64,000 nt of DNA from contig NZ_JHXV01000011.1 in NCBI RefSeq assembly GCF_000621625.1, positions 62,001 to 126,000 on the forward strand, read 5' to 3'. The stretch is from Crocinitomix catalasitica ATCC 23190 (GTDB lineage Bacteria > Bacteroidota > Bacteroidia > Flavobacteriales_D > Crocinitomicaceae). Positions within the stretch are counted from its first letter, which is position 1; each line of letters begins with the position of its first letter. The translations under genes were made by a program, and so were the position numbers. Under the pieces are notes generated by a model that was given only the letters and a program-made list of their open reading frames with translations, searched no databases and was not told where the DNA came from. Below, piece by piece: positions 38,001 to 46,078 of the stretch.

Positions 38001-39496
38001 GGTATGGATCGTCTCGAATGTCATCAACCGTTGATAGTGAGGGGAATTTATATATTGCCAATTATGGTAGAGATATGAGTTTTGATGGGGATACTTTTGA
38101 CATAATAGGTAGTCTTGTCATTAAATATGATTCGGATTTCAATTTATTATGGAAGAAACGTTTTGAGAATATAACAATTTCGGATATTTACTTTCATACC
38201 AACGGTAATCTATTTTTTAATGGTACTGTACAAAATTACGGTGCGGTATTTACTGACATTGAGCCTGAATTATATATAGAGGTAGAAGATTGGTATGATA
38301 TGATGCTAGGAGCCATGACGCAATATGGTGAAATAATATCGTTAGAAACAATAGGGGACGGAAATATAGAGCGTGGTCAAAAAATTACTGGAAATGATTG
38401 TGGTGAGTTATACTTTTCAGGAGTGTCTGGTAATCGTGACCACTTTTATGCTTATGACAATACAAATATGCTGGTTCAATTAAATGATTATACAGCTCCA
38501 GACTCAATTAATGGTTCTTTTGTTTTGAAAATAGCTGACTCTTGTCTTGTAGGTGGATGCGCGATATTCTGCGAAGATCCTTTGCTATTACCAAATCCCT
38601 CCATTTTTATTTATGCTTCGAGATTGAAAACTGACGAGTATGCGACTTATCAATGGTATAATGATGGGGTTCTTATTCCAGGAGAAGAAAGCCAAACATA
38701 CAGATTTCTTGAGCTCGGCGAATATAATGTTGTTGTAACAGACTTAAATGGTTGTTCTGGTGAGAGTGAAAGTTATATGATTACTTGCGATGATGGGAAT
38801 TTAAAACCTAACCCAAGAATAAATATTACAGGGTTTTTACTTACCACCGGTGAATATTTGACTTATCAATGGTACAAGAGTGGGATTCTTATTCCTGGTG
38901 CTGAAAGTGAATCTTATGAATTTTCAGAACTTGGAGAATACACTGTTGTTGTTACTGAATCAAACGGTTGTATTGGAGAAAGTGAGGTTTTCATTCTTAC
39001 ATGTGAAATAGCAGCGCTCAGGCCAGATCCGATAATAAATATAACTGGCTCTTTACTGTCAACAGCAGAATACGCATCATATCAATGGTATCTTGATGAT
39101 GTAGAAATTCCTGGTGCAACAGAACAAACTTATATGTTTACCGAAGAAGGATTTTATAAGGTTGAAGTTTCTAGCGAATATGATTGTGTAGGTATAAGTG
39201 AATCATTTGAAGTGCGCGGGTTAGGAATTTCTAATTTGGATATAACAAGTTTAGTAATTCACCCCAACCCATCCAACGGCGAATTCACATTGTCATACGA
39301 TTTAAGAGCCAATGCTGATGTAAACATAGAAATTAAAGATATCACTGGTAAAATAATCTATTCTGAAAACAACCTGAATACTTCAATAGGGCATCATCAA
39401 AAAGCAATTGATTTAAGTCGATATGCTAAAGGAATTTATATTGCTACGATTAAAGTGGGCGCTGATAAGTATACTAGAAAATTGATTCTTGAATAA
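35081..39496 (+). CDS. Large multi-propeller extracellular protein with T9SS type A sorting domain
   Basis: 1471 aa from a GTG start that gives a signal peptide (MNKIILLLISFIFPLAVLAQ). Residues about 20-310 hold five BNR/YCF48-like blades (SEDDGETW, SSDSGESW, TTDGGETW, STDGGGTW, SSDYGFTW). A PKD-like unit (YEWLIDEVSISELRDFEYTH) and Ig-like parts follow. Residues about 690-1150 form a SBBP-like propeller (VDPYGNLIVVGY, DQFGNIFFTGTF). Three Ig-like repeats (YQWYNDGVLIPG, YQWYKSGILIPG, YQWYLDDVEIPG) precede the type A domain (LVIHPNPSNGEFTLSYDLRA). It is a secreted, probably surface-associated protein; ligand and role unknown. A lipoprotein gene starts in the very next base. Confidence 0.9.
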   Translation: MNKIILLLISFIFPLAVLAQWEEKAESVTTSFLAVDIHESGVCYAVGYPFMKSEDDGETWAEVEFPGADSIYFKLVVLFDVKILSETTIVAVGRSALNDNNVIIRSSDSGESWSVVYAGATGNRLEFRSVAFYDELSGIAVGENGIVVETTDGGETWVSRYSGTENLLTAVEYMSESRAIAVGYETIIRSTDGGGTWSVDTYSDKSFKSVSYYLADNELTATYITAPYKDMIFKSSDYGFTWTTQDISFERISCHKVLPGDSIYLGYEYGMLLGLTEDIHLYEFIDYDFEGISDIEFKNGYGLAVTEQVDESKIYKFYYDEPWNLSQMVDFSYPDTICAGETTMYTCSNPTLDSYEWLIDEVSISELRDFEYTHEDAGEFNIMLVTEFEGNSDTIEHSITVISTPEINPIEIVADSAICQGSDYRFNLIDIADGTGYRVMIEGVEIEYARATGDDRLYYFDEVDANLTFNIDKWIVNECDSVSVSEEFALVVDTYPDSSTVFYTSDSLVCFGDSTAIVLPIPEIGVEYTIYQDGDSIAAGLSIDGTMMSFHSLPITSNHGFTIEANSENGCHSVFDMIDSTHVEVADATFSAGLGYFFQNELIEIETDDIVGYTYEWSSDGSPDIYTDLDLLHPSIAYDEIGVYELNLSVESEHIGCRDSLTKIIQVFNDLIPDSLYEEICHVIDNNRITVLDQTVDPYGNLIVVGYKEDEIQGHWGTILDGVLQKFNSEGELVWEFVLERDIPSYDDHKSSIFNSVDTDQFGNIFFTGTFDIVVFDFFDEPIWAGPRGGGGPEAKQTFLLKATPEGEFVWWSYVQRTSHHSGFADVIVSDRHERIYLSACNVGTRDYNTTHYDVVSIPSVGFASGGVYLLELSLTGELLNSYAGSSAYGAMLEGRHDPVPSYSYRDTYVVPQLHLNADSTIYMVGEVKEHSGIAFDIGSVESESQILGYMLKINPLSEDPGWKQIGTNISKARYGSSRMSSTVDSEGNLYIANYGRDMSFDGDTFDIIGSLVIKYDSDFNLLWKKRFENITISDIYFHTNGNLFFNGTVQNYGAVFTDIEPELYIEVEDWYDMMLGAMTQYGEIISLETIGDGNIERGQKITGNDCGELYFSGVSGNRDHFYAYDNTNMLVQLNDYTAPDSINGSFVLKIADSCLVGGCAIFCEDPLLLPNPSIFIYASRLKTDEYATYQWYNDGVLIPGEESQTYRFLELGEYNVVVTDLNGCSGESESYMITCDDGNLKPNPRINITGFLLTTGEYLTYQWYKSGILIPGAESESYEFSELGEYTVVVTESNGCIGESEVFILTCEIAALRPDPIINITGSLLSTAEYASYQWYLDDVEIPGATEQTYMFTEEGFYKVEVSSEYDCVGISESFEVRGLGISNLDITSLVIHPNPSNGEFTLSYDLRANADVNIEIKDITGKIIYSENNLNTSIGHHQKAIDLSRYAKGIYIATIKVGADKYTRKLILE

Positions 39497-39952
39497 ATGA
39501 AACTGTATATTATAGCTTTTTTTATTGCGACACTTTGTTTTTGTGGGTGCACAAAGAAAAGTGGCTGTCAAAATGAATCTGCAATTAATTATGATGCATC
39601 TGCAACAGAATATGACGAATCTTGCGTTTACAATTATTTTGGTGTGCTTAAGTGGGAGAATGAGGACGCTTTCCTCTCCGCAAATGATATAAACATAATT
39701 TCTATTTATTTTGGTGAAGTAGTAATTGGCGAAAATATAAAAGTCGCTGAATTCGATATAAATAAAGAATTAAATTGTGATGCAGATGATTGGATTGCTT
39801 TTAATAAACAATACTATATCCACCCTAATTCAAATGATAAAAGTAAATCCACAATACTTTCCATTATTGACCAAGATGGCGATGAAATCTTTACGAGTGA
39901 AATCGAGTTAACTCCAAACACTTGCAATGAAATATCATTTTTATTTAAATAA
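39497..39952 (+). CDS. Small lipoprotein with Ca-binding-like Cys motif
   Basis: 151 aa. Lipobox LCFCGC (Cys about residue 18). The motif CQNESAINYDASATEYDESC near the N-terminus is the short disulfide-bounded NY-x-A-T-x-x-D-x-x-C element common in Bacteroidetes extracellular proteins. The rest is unrecognised and beta-rich. Its ATG directly follows the stop codon of the giant propeller gene, so the two are co-translated; it may help anchor or fold that protein. No function is known. Confidence 0.75.
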   Translation: MKLYIIAFFIATLCFCGCTKKSGCQNESAINYDASATEYDESCVYNYFGVLKWENEDAFLSANDINIISIYFGEVVIGENIKVAEFDINKELNCDADDWIAFNKQYYIHPNSNDKSKSTILSIIDQDGDEIFTSEIELTPNTCNEISFLFK

Positions 39953-39957
39953 TAGGC

Positions 39958-40803
39958 TTATAGATGAAAGTACAAACTAATATCTAATGAGGACTTTACA
40001 GCAATTCGAGCTTTTTGAAACACCAAGCTTGTTGGGTAGGTTGGAGTTAATGATTTATCACCATAATAATAATAATAATTCTTCTCAAAGGGGTTTGGAA
40101 AAATTATTTCTTCAATACCAGGGATTTCCCAAATGCCATTTGTCATGGTCGATGTAAATAGAGGAATAGTTACGCCTATATCTAAACTTAATAAGTGATT
40201 GATTGAAAAAACACTCCCAAAACTAAAATCGATTTGATAATAAAAATGACGTACCTCACCGAGGCTTAAAAGGTCCATATCAAGAATAGGAAATTGTGAT
40301 TTGAATTTATTGTGTTCGCTGGCCTTATCTTTAACCCCAACTTGAGCTTCAGTACCTTCTTTGAGCTTTGTATAGCCAGTATTTAATCCGAATCCTATGT
40401 ATTTTCCATGAGCAGCAATATTACCCTTGACAAAACGACGAAAATCGAAAGAAAAATGATGAAAATTAAGAGGAATATCTGCCAATAAATAGTAATAATC
40501 TAATTCATTTTCAGAAAGCAAGTAAGCGTTATAAGCATATAGTTTACTCCAAGCGTATCTAAGCCTTAATTCGGATTTTCTGCTCGCAACAAACGTATAA
40601 TTCAGTCCAAATCGCATATTCAATAGCTTTCTTTTTACTGTTACATTACTTTTTTCAGCATCCACTTTACTAACATAACCAATAGTAGGAACTGTTTCAA
40701 TTGTAATCCCAACAGCATGTCTTGAGCCGAAATAACCAACCTGTGTCCAACTTGAGCAAGCTAGATGGATGAATAAAAATAGAGTAATTGTTTGTCTTAT
40801 CAT
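39958..40803 (-). CDS. Hypothetical outer-membrane or periplasmic beta-rich protein
   Basis: 281 aa with a signal peptide (TITLFLFIHLACSSWTQ). The rest alternates polar and hydrophobic residues with many Tyr/Phe and ends in Phe-x-Leu (LDISLYFHL), as in beta-barrel outer-membrane proteins. The family is not recognised. Its ATG overlaps the stop of the M48 peptidase gene (TAATG), so it is translationally coupled to it and may be its partner. Confidence 0.65.
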   Translation of the reverse strand: MIRQTITLFLFIHLACSSWTQVGYFGSRHAVGITIETVPTIGYVSKVDAEKSNVTVKRKLLNMRFGLNYTFVASRKSELRLRYAWSKLYAYNAYLLSENELDYYYLLADIPLNFHHFSFDFRRFVKGNIAAHGKYIGFGLNTGYTKLKEGTEAQVGVKDKASEHNKFKSQFPILDMDLLSLGEVRHFYYQIDFSFGSVFSINHLLSLDIGVTIPLFTSTMTNGIWEIPGIEEIIFPNPFEKNYYYYYGDKSLTPTYPTSLVFQKARIAVKSSLDISLYFHL

Positions 40804-42881
40804 TATACTTTTGTTGAACTTAAATGATACAACACTTCCGAATAGAATAATTCAATTGTTTTTTTCATTTGTCTTAAATTCACTCGGTCATTTTGAACAA
40901 ATTCGATTTTATTGTTTTCAGCATCTATGGCGATTGCAAACACGTCATGATAATGATGTTTTACTGATTTGTAAACTACTATAAAAGGAATTGGAATTAC
41001 TGATAAAGCCAGACTTAAGTCGGCACTCGTATATTTAAACTTGTGTTTAGTTGAGATAGCACCTGTAAATAAATAATGATAAGTATCATGCCTTTCGGAA
41101 ATGGGTTGCATAAGATCATATGCGCTGTATATCATATCAAATTGTAATTGATGATAAATACATTCTGTTAACCAATCATAAATAGTAGCTAATTCGTTGT
41201 ACGTCTGAACATCCATAGAATCTATTGACGAAAAGCTTAATAATGTCGCATCGATGTCTAACTTTCTATATTTCTTCGTGTAAATTGAGTTTAAATCTAT
41301 CTCTATTTGCTCAGAGGTTAAATATTCATTTTCATAATGGCGATTATAACTTTGATAAAAAGGATTCACTACCACCACTTTGTTAATGCCAAGATGAATC
41401 GCTTCATTTTTTAATGAATCTTGATTGATTTTTTTAGTTTGCTTTAATTCTTGTGCGTTTAAATAAATGAGGTTACTCAGTGATTCAACAAGATTTTCTT
41501 CATTGACTAAATCATAATGCCCATATAAATGGAAATAATCGTCTGTAAAATCGTCATCCATTGGAACATTAGTTAATCCTTCAGGGAAAAAGTCAGCATT
41601 GATTGCCATTTCCTTATGAATATCTTTTAGATACTTCAAAAAAATGGGGTCAGCATTAAATATTTTAGAATAGTCACTACAAGTTCGATAGGTTAAAACT
41701 ATTAGTTGATCCTTGGTTATTGTCTCAAAAAAAGCATGAAGAGAAGAGCTTTCTCCTTGCACATATTCTGAATAAACAGATACTTCAGAAAGCTTATCAT
41801 AATTCTTATATTTCATCAAGCCATAAAGCGCTTTCACTTTTGATAAAGACAAATATCTATTCGCTATTTCAGACTCTTCGAGTAAAAAAATATTATAAAG
41901 AGCATTTACATATCGTCGGTCTCTTAAATTAATTCGAATCGTTTCATATCGCGACTGTAATTGCACCGATTTAAATGCTTCTTCTGAAATAATAAAGTCA
42001 TAACTTCCAGTATGATTCGTGTATTTTAAGTAGTCATTAATATTCCTTTTACGTGCATTTATATTTGGATGCGAAGTAGACTCACTCTCATTGTCAATTT
42101 TAATAGCATTGGTACTATCGTTAAATAAAGATTCCGGGATTTGTAAATTTGGACGATTTAAAAAATCAAGATTAAAAACTTTATTGCCAAAAGGTAAATG
42201 AGATCTTGAGAGAACATCAAAACATTTCTTTAACTCTTCGACATTATAATCAGTTTTAAGGTATAGTTGTATTGCTTTTGCGTCTGCAACTAATTCGTTT
42301 TCCTTAGCATAAATATTAAGTTTAGCTATTTGGTTATCATAAGATAAATTATGATCGTTTTTCCTTCTATTTTCTTCAGATCTTTTTTTGAGGTAATTAT
42401 TCCGAACGTGTTTCTCTGTAAAATGAGATACTTCATGGGCGATAATAAAGGCCAATTGAGCCTCATTTTCTAGTCGTGATAATAAACCTGTTGTAAAAAA
42501 TAAAGCTCCTTGATGTGTTGCAAAAGCATTTACCGCATTACTATTTAATACATAAACAGAAATGCTTTCTGATAGTTTTTTGTCTTCACCAAGAATAACT
42601 TTAGCAACCCGTTTAATATATTTAGTCAAGTCATTATTAAAGGTTACTTTTCCACTTTTTAGTAAGTCATTTAAAAAGAAAGAGGTCGATAATATGAATT
42701 CGTCCTCGAGTAATTTATCAGCATTTGACTTTAACGTAGTATTATACTTTTCAGTCGCTGTTGAAATAATTTCATGCGGCACAATTCCAGTGGACTCTAC
42801 TCTTTTAAAATCACCGAATATTTGCCCAGAGCTGTTCAAAATAATCAGCGTAAAGGAAAGAGACAAAATAAATTTACACAC
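40803..42881 (-). CDS. M48-family metalloprotease
   Basis: 692 aa, starting at GTG 42881 (no ATG nearby; a signal peptide LSLSFTLIILNSSGQ follows). The zinc site HEVSHFTEKH (HExxH at residues 149-153) and the downstream ENELVADAKAI (third ligand Glu) place it in family M48 (BepA/Loi-like periplasmic peptidases). NAVNAFATHQGALFFTTGLL is the conserved active-site edge strand. The C-terminal ~400 residues are unusual: no TPR motif is recognised and the family match ends. It is coupled to the barrel-like gene downstream, which fits a role in outer-membrane quality control, but this is inference. Confidence 0.85.
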   Translation of the reverse strand: MCKFILSLSFTLIILNSSGQIFGDFKRVESTGIVPHEIISTATEKYNTTLKSNADKLLEDEFILSTSFFLNDLLKSGKVTFNNDLTKYIKRVAKVILGEDKKLSESISVYVLNSNAVNAFATHQGALFFTTGLLSRLENEAQLAFIIAHEVSHFTEKHVRNNYLKKRSEENRRKNDHNLSYDNQIAKLNIYAKENELVADAKAIQLYLKTDYNVEELKKCFDVLSRSHLPFGNKVFNLDFLNRPNLQIPESLFNDSTNAIKIDNESESTSHPNINARKRNINDYLKYTNHTGSYDFIISEEAFKSVQLQSRYETIRINLRDRRYVNALYNIFLLEESEIANRYLSLSKVKALYGLMKYKNYDKLSEVSVYSEYVQGESSSLHAFFETITKDQLIVLTYRTCSDYSKIFNADPIFLKYLKDIHKEMAINADFFPEGLTNVPMDDDFTDDYFHLYGHYDLVNEENLVESLSNLIYLNAQELKQTKKINQDSLKNEAIHLGINKVVVVNPFYQSYNRHYENEYLTSEQIEIDLNSIYTKKYRKLDIDATLLSFSSIDSMDVQTYNELATIYDWLTECIYHQLQFDMIYSAYDLMQPISERHDTYHYLFTGAISTKHKFKYTSADLSLALSVIPIPFIVVYKSVKHHYHDVFAIAIDAENNKIEFVQNDRVNLRQMKKTIELFYSEVLYHLSSTKV

Positions 42882-42951
42882 TCAAGTTAGGATTTGTTAA
42901 TGTCGTAAATATAATCATTTGGAATTATTGAACCCTAAGTTGTACATAAAC

Positions 42952-44304
42952 CTACGCCGCAATCAACTTCGTATTGTAAATCAATTTATCCTCTTGCACA
43001 ACCGACAATAAATAGATACCCGCTTCAAGTCCATTGTTCCTGAAAATATATTCGTTACCCGTTATATTTACTGCTTGGAATACCTTTTTGCCTTGTATAT
43101 CACGTATGATCAATTGGTTTTTACCCGTCAATTCTTCACTGAATTGTATTGTTGTAAAATCCGTGAAAGGATTGGGAAATACATTCAACTCCTTTTGCAA
43201 TGATGTCTTTTTATTTATGCCTAATAATGGCGAATCTCTTTTATATAAAATCCACGGATCACAGTCATAAACATCTGTCGAATCGTCCAAAGAATTATTG
43301 CCGTACACCACTACAAAAGAGAGGTCGCCCCAAGTGGTTAATGTGGGTTCGCCTATTGCAAAAATGGTCCCATATTCACCTTCTATATGGCCAGGAGTAA
43401 TCACCAATTCCTTCTCGTCCCAACTGTCCCAGTCATTTGCGATTAGTTGTTTGGATTTATAGATACATCGAACGCCAAAATCATTTGTTGCGCAAAAATA
43501 GACCCACCAATTATCACCATCCTGCCACAAATGCGGTTGAACGTCAAAAGGAGCGTCATCATTTAAGACATTTGTTATTAAAGTGGGAGCTTCCCAATTG
43601 TCACCATTATCATAACTGTGCGAATAATAAATAGAACGATCTCGGTCGAAAAGCAAAATCAACGTCGAATCATTTAGTCTTTCAATATGAGGATTATCTT
43701 CGGCACCTTCACTCACCAAAATAGGAACTGCAGTTTCTGTAGTTGGATTTATAGGCACGTTTTTCATAAACATCAAATCTACACCTTCTGATTCTGGTCC
43801 ATCAACAGTGTATACAAAAACATCGAAAGTGTTTTCGTCTAATAAGACACCTTGCGCACCTCCTTCAAACGAAAATGAGGTTTGTAAATTAGAAGATTCC
43901 CAATTTATGAAGGGTGCTAGAATATCCGTTTTACTGGCAATAACAATATCACTTTGCATATAATGTTCACAACCTAAAATATTCGTAACCGTATCAATAT
44001 CTAATAAGGGACCTCGATAATAAGGTGTAAAATCAAAACAAAAAGGATCTAAAACCAGGTCATATAACCAAGAAAAAGCATCAACGGGTAGATAGGTGCT
44101 AAATAAATGTTTACCATCTCTAGTGATATAAAGTCCATCTTCCCAGCCGCCAACATTTAAAGGTTGTATTTGTGGAGTAAGATATGTTGGATCTTCCACA
44201 ATAAAAGTGGCATTGCTTTTAATTTCGGCCCAATTGGGTTGAGCAAATGAATTAAGATTAATGAATACCAAAAATACCATTGTGATAAAGGGCAAGATTT
44301 TCAT
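42952..44304 (-). CDS. Secreted protein with PD40/sialidase-like propeller and T9SS type A domain
   Basis: 450 aa from ATG 44304, which gives a good signal peptide (MKILPFITMVFLVFINLNSF); a longer in-frame start at 44412 would add 36 unlikely residues and overlap the next gene. The body has blades of a propeller type (YITRDGKHLFSTYL, NPHIERLNDSTLILLFDRDR, IYYSHSYDNGDNWEAPTLIT, YKSKQLIANDWDSWDEKELV), similar to PD40/sialidase-like repeats. It ends with a type A domain (NVFPNPFTDFTTIQF ... GIYLLSVVQEDKLIYNTKLI). Enzyme activity is not shown by any catalytic motif. Confidence 0.8.
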   Translation of the reverse strand: MKILPFITMVFLVFINLNSFAQPNWAEIKSNATFIVEDPTYLTPQIQPLNVGGWEDGLYITRDGKHLFSTYLPVDAFSWLYDLVLDPFCFDFTPYYRGPLLDIDTVTNILGCEHYMQSDIVIASKTDILAPFINWESSNLQTSFSFEGGAQGVLLDENTFDVFVYTVDGPESEGVDLMFMKNVPINPTTETAVPILVSEGAEDNPHIERLNDSTLILLFDRDRSIYYSHSYDNGDNWEAPTLITNVLNDDAPFDVQPHLWQDGDNWWVYFCATNDFGVRCIYKSKQLIANDWDSWDEKELVITPGHIEGEYGTIFAIGEPTLTTWGDLSFVVVYGNNSLDDSTDVYDCDPWILYKRDSPLLGINKKTSLQKELNVFPNPFTDFTTIQFSEELTGKNQLIIRDIQGKKVFQAVNITGNEYIFRNNGLEAGIYLLSVVQEDKLIYNTKLIAA

Positions 44305-44408
44305 AGGTTTGATCTTGTATATTTCTATCTTCATTCTAAGATATATATTATATTTAAAATTCAATTGTCTTAGGATGAAAAGGTGCTTTTTTTGTATACA
44401 GCAATTCA

Positions 44409-45371
44409 TCATTCCTTTTCCAAACCAAAAAAGTGCAGTTCTTTATAATCTCCATTAATTACTGTAACTTCTAAGCGATTCTCAGAAACACTTGCGCGCA
44501 TAAATCCTAAATCTTTCACTGCTAGCTTTGTCATTTCAGGATCTTGTGTGACACCTCTAGATTCAGAACCTGCTCCACTCACAAAATAATGGGTATGTCC
44601 AGTTGGTTTTTGGTGTTGTAAATCATGATCGTGACCTGCAAAATAAATGTCGACTTGATGTTTCTCAAAAATAGGCAAGAATGGTATTCTGATATCATCC
44701 ATTTTTCCCCTTCTAAATCCTGTTGTAAATAAAGGATGATGACCGACAACAATTTTCCATTTAGCGTTCGAGATTTCAAGTACTTCATCCAGCCATTCGA
44801 GTTGTTTTTTCTTATTTTGTAACCACAATGCACCTTGAATTTTACTCATCGTTTTATCGAAAGGATTGGTATCAATAAAAACAAAAAGAACGGAGTCATT
44901 TGATACTGGCAATGGTTGGGTAAAACTAAAATACCTTTCTTTAGATTTCCATCTAGGATTCTTTTTATAATATTTTAGTTGTGTATTGACACTCCCCATA
45001 TAATCGTGGTTTCCCATTGCTGTATACCAGTCTTTTTGCAGACTGCTGTCTGTATAAATATCTTCAAAATAATTGGTCCAATGTTTATGGTTCAAACCTC
45101 TCACTCCATGCGGATAAAAATTGTCTCCCACACTAACAATAAAATCAATAGGGTCTTTCGTTGCTTCTTTCGTCATGGCATTGGCAACTTTCAGTTGATT
45201 AGCATCTCCACTTCCCCAATCTCCAATCACGAAGAAATCAAGACTTTTATCGGAAGTATAAGTGGTATCATTAAGGAGTTTAGTCGAATCAGACAAGCCA
45301 AAACTAAGTGTGTTTTGACTTGTTAATAAAAGGACAATAAGAATTAGGGGATTAGTCATTGTTCTAGTCAT
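44409..45371 (-). CDS. Metallophosphatase, purple acid phosphatase-like
   Basis: 320 aa, Sec signal peptide at the start (ATG 45371, or ATG 45359 which gives LILIVLLLTSQ). The calcineurin-like metal-binding motifs are complete: FVIGDWGSGD, VSVGDNFYPHG, AMGNHDY, VVGHHPLF and YFAGHDHDLQH. The order and spacing match tartrate-resistant acid phosphatases, which use two metals (Fe with Fe or Zn). Probably periplasmic, hydrolysing phosphomonoesters. It starts 26 bp after the stop of the DUF3299-like gene and so may belong to the metal-starvation operon upstream. A metal-dependent enzyme would fit, but the link is inferred from spacing only. Confidence 0.88.
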   Translation of the reverse strand: MTRTMTNPLILIVLLLTSQNTLSFGLSDSTKLLNDTTYTSDKSLDFFVIGDWGSGDANQLKVANAMTKEATKDPIDFIVSVGDNFYPHGVRGLNHKHWTNYFEDIYTDSSLQKDWYTAMGNHDYMGSVNTQLKYYKKNPRWKSKERYFSFTQPLPVSNDSVLFVFIDTNPFDKTMSKIQGALWLQNKKKQLEWLDEVLEISNAKWKIVVGHHPLFTTGFRRGKMDDIRIPFLPIFEKHQVDIYFAGHDHDLQHQKPTGHTHYFVSGAGSESRGVTQDPEMTKLAVKDLGFMRASVSENRLEVTVINGDYKELHFFGLEKE

Positions 45372-45397
45372 AACTTTGATTTAAATATTAAATGCGG

Positions 45398-46072
45398 TTA
45401 AATGTCAACCACGTCTTTGAGAATATAATAAAATTGATCTGGATCATCTTGATTTAGATAAAAAATTCCTTTAAATTTTCTAAAATCATCTAAATCATAT
45501 AGGGTATTCGAATTCTTCATGTACATGCTAATAACAGAAGCTGGACTTGCATTCCCGCAAAAGAAGCAAGACGCATAGGGGTTATAGGATAGTGCTAGTA
45601 ACTTTCCTTCTTCGTCGTATGGAATAACAAATCCTTCTATTATTACTTCTTTTCCATGCCATTTTTTGAGATTCTCTCCAAAAACAGGAGAGAATACCTT
45701 GGAATTCATTTGTGCTAAATACTTCAAACGGTAACGAATGTCCATTAAAGTTTCCCATTTAATTTTAATTGGTTTATTTGATAATTCCTGTTTTTGAACA
45801 TATAAATTGTCAGGATCTTTACGATTTACAACCTCACCTGTTATCACCCAGTTTACTTCTTCGTCATCCCAAATATAAATCGAATCATTCACCCAATAGT
45901 CGATTTCTTGATTTGGGAAGTTTGAACTTTCAGGCTTTTCCATTTGCATTGGAATCAGTTCAATTCCGTCTATATTTTCCTCGTCATCTTCCTTGTCCAT
46001 CATTTTAGGGATGATAAGTAAAGCAAGCATGACAACAATAAGCGCCACCATTATTTTTATGACTTTATCCAT
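45398..46072 (-). CDS. DUF3299-like membrane-anchored protein
   Basis: 224 aa. One N-terminal membrane helix (IMVALIVVMLALLIIPKMM) then an acidic linker and a beta domain. The segment WHGKEVIIEGFVIPYDEEGK followed by YNPYASCFFCGNASPASVIS fits DUF3299, whose members carry a CxxC metal or redox site after a GFVxP strand. In Pseudomonas such a protein is encoded with an ABC ATPase and an FtsX-type permease in a zinc-starvation operon (known from memory, PA4063-PA4066). Here the same three genes are adjacent: it starts 6 bp after the permease. Its role in zinc handling is inferred. Confidence 0.7.
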   Translation of the reverse strand: MDKVIKIMVALIVVMLALLIIPKMMDKEDDEENIDGIELIPMQMEKPESSNFPNQEIDYWVNDSIYIWDDEEVNWVITGEVVNRKDPDNLYVQKQELSNKPIKIKWETLMDIRYRLKYLAQMNSKVFSPVFGENLKKWHGKEVIIEGFVIPYDEEGKLLALSYNPYASCFFCGNASPASVISMYMKNSNTLYDLDDFRKFKGIFYLNQDDPDQFYYILKDVVDI

Positions 46073-46078
46073 GGCTAT

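Noticed and set aside
44979-45326. Plus-strand frame of 115 codons
   Set aside because: Opposite the metallophosphatase, whose metal-binding motifs are all present.
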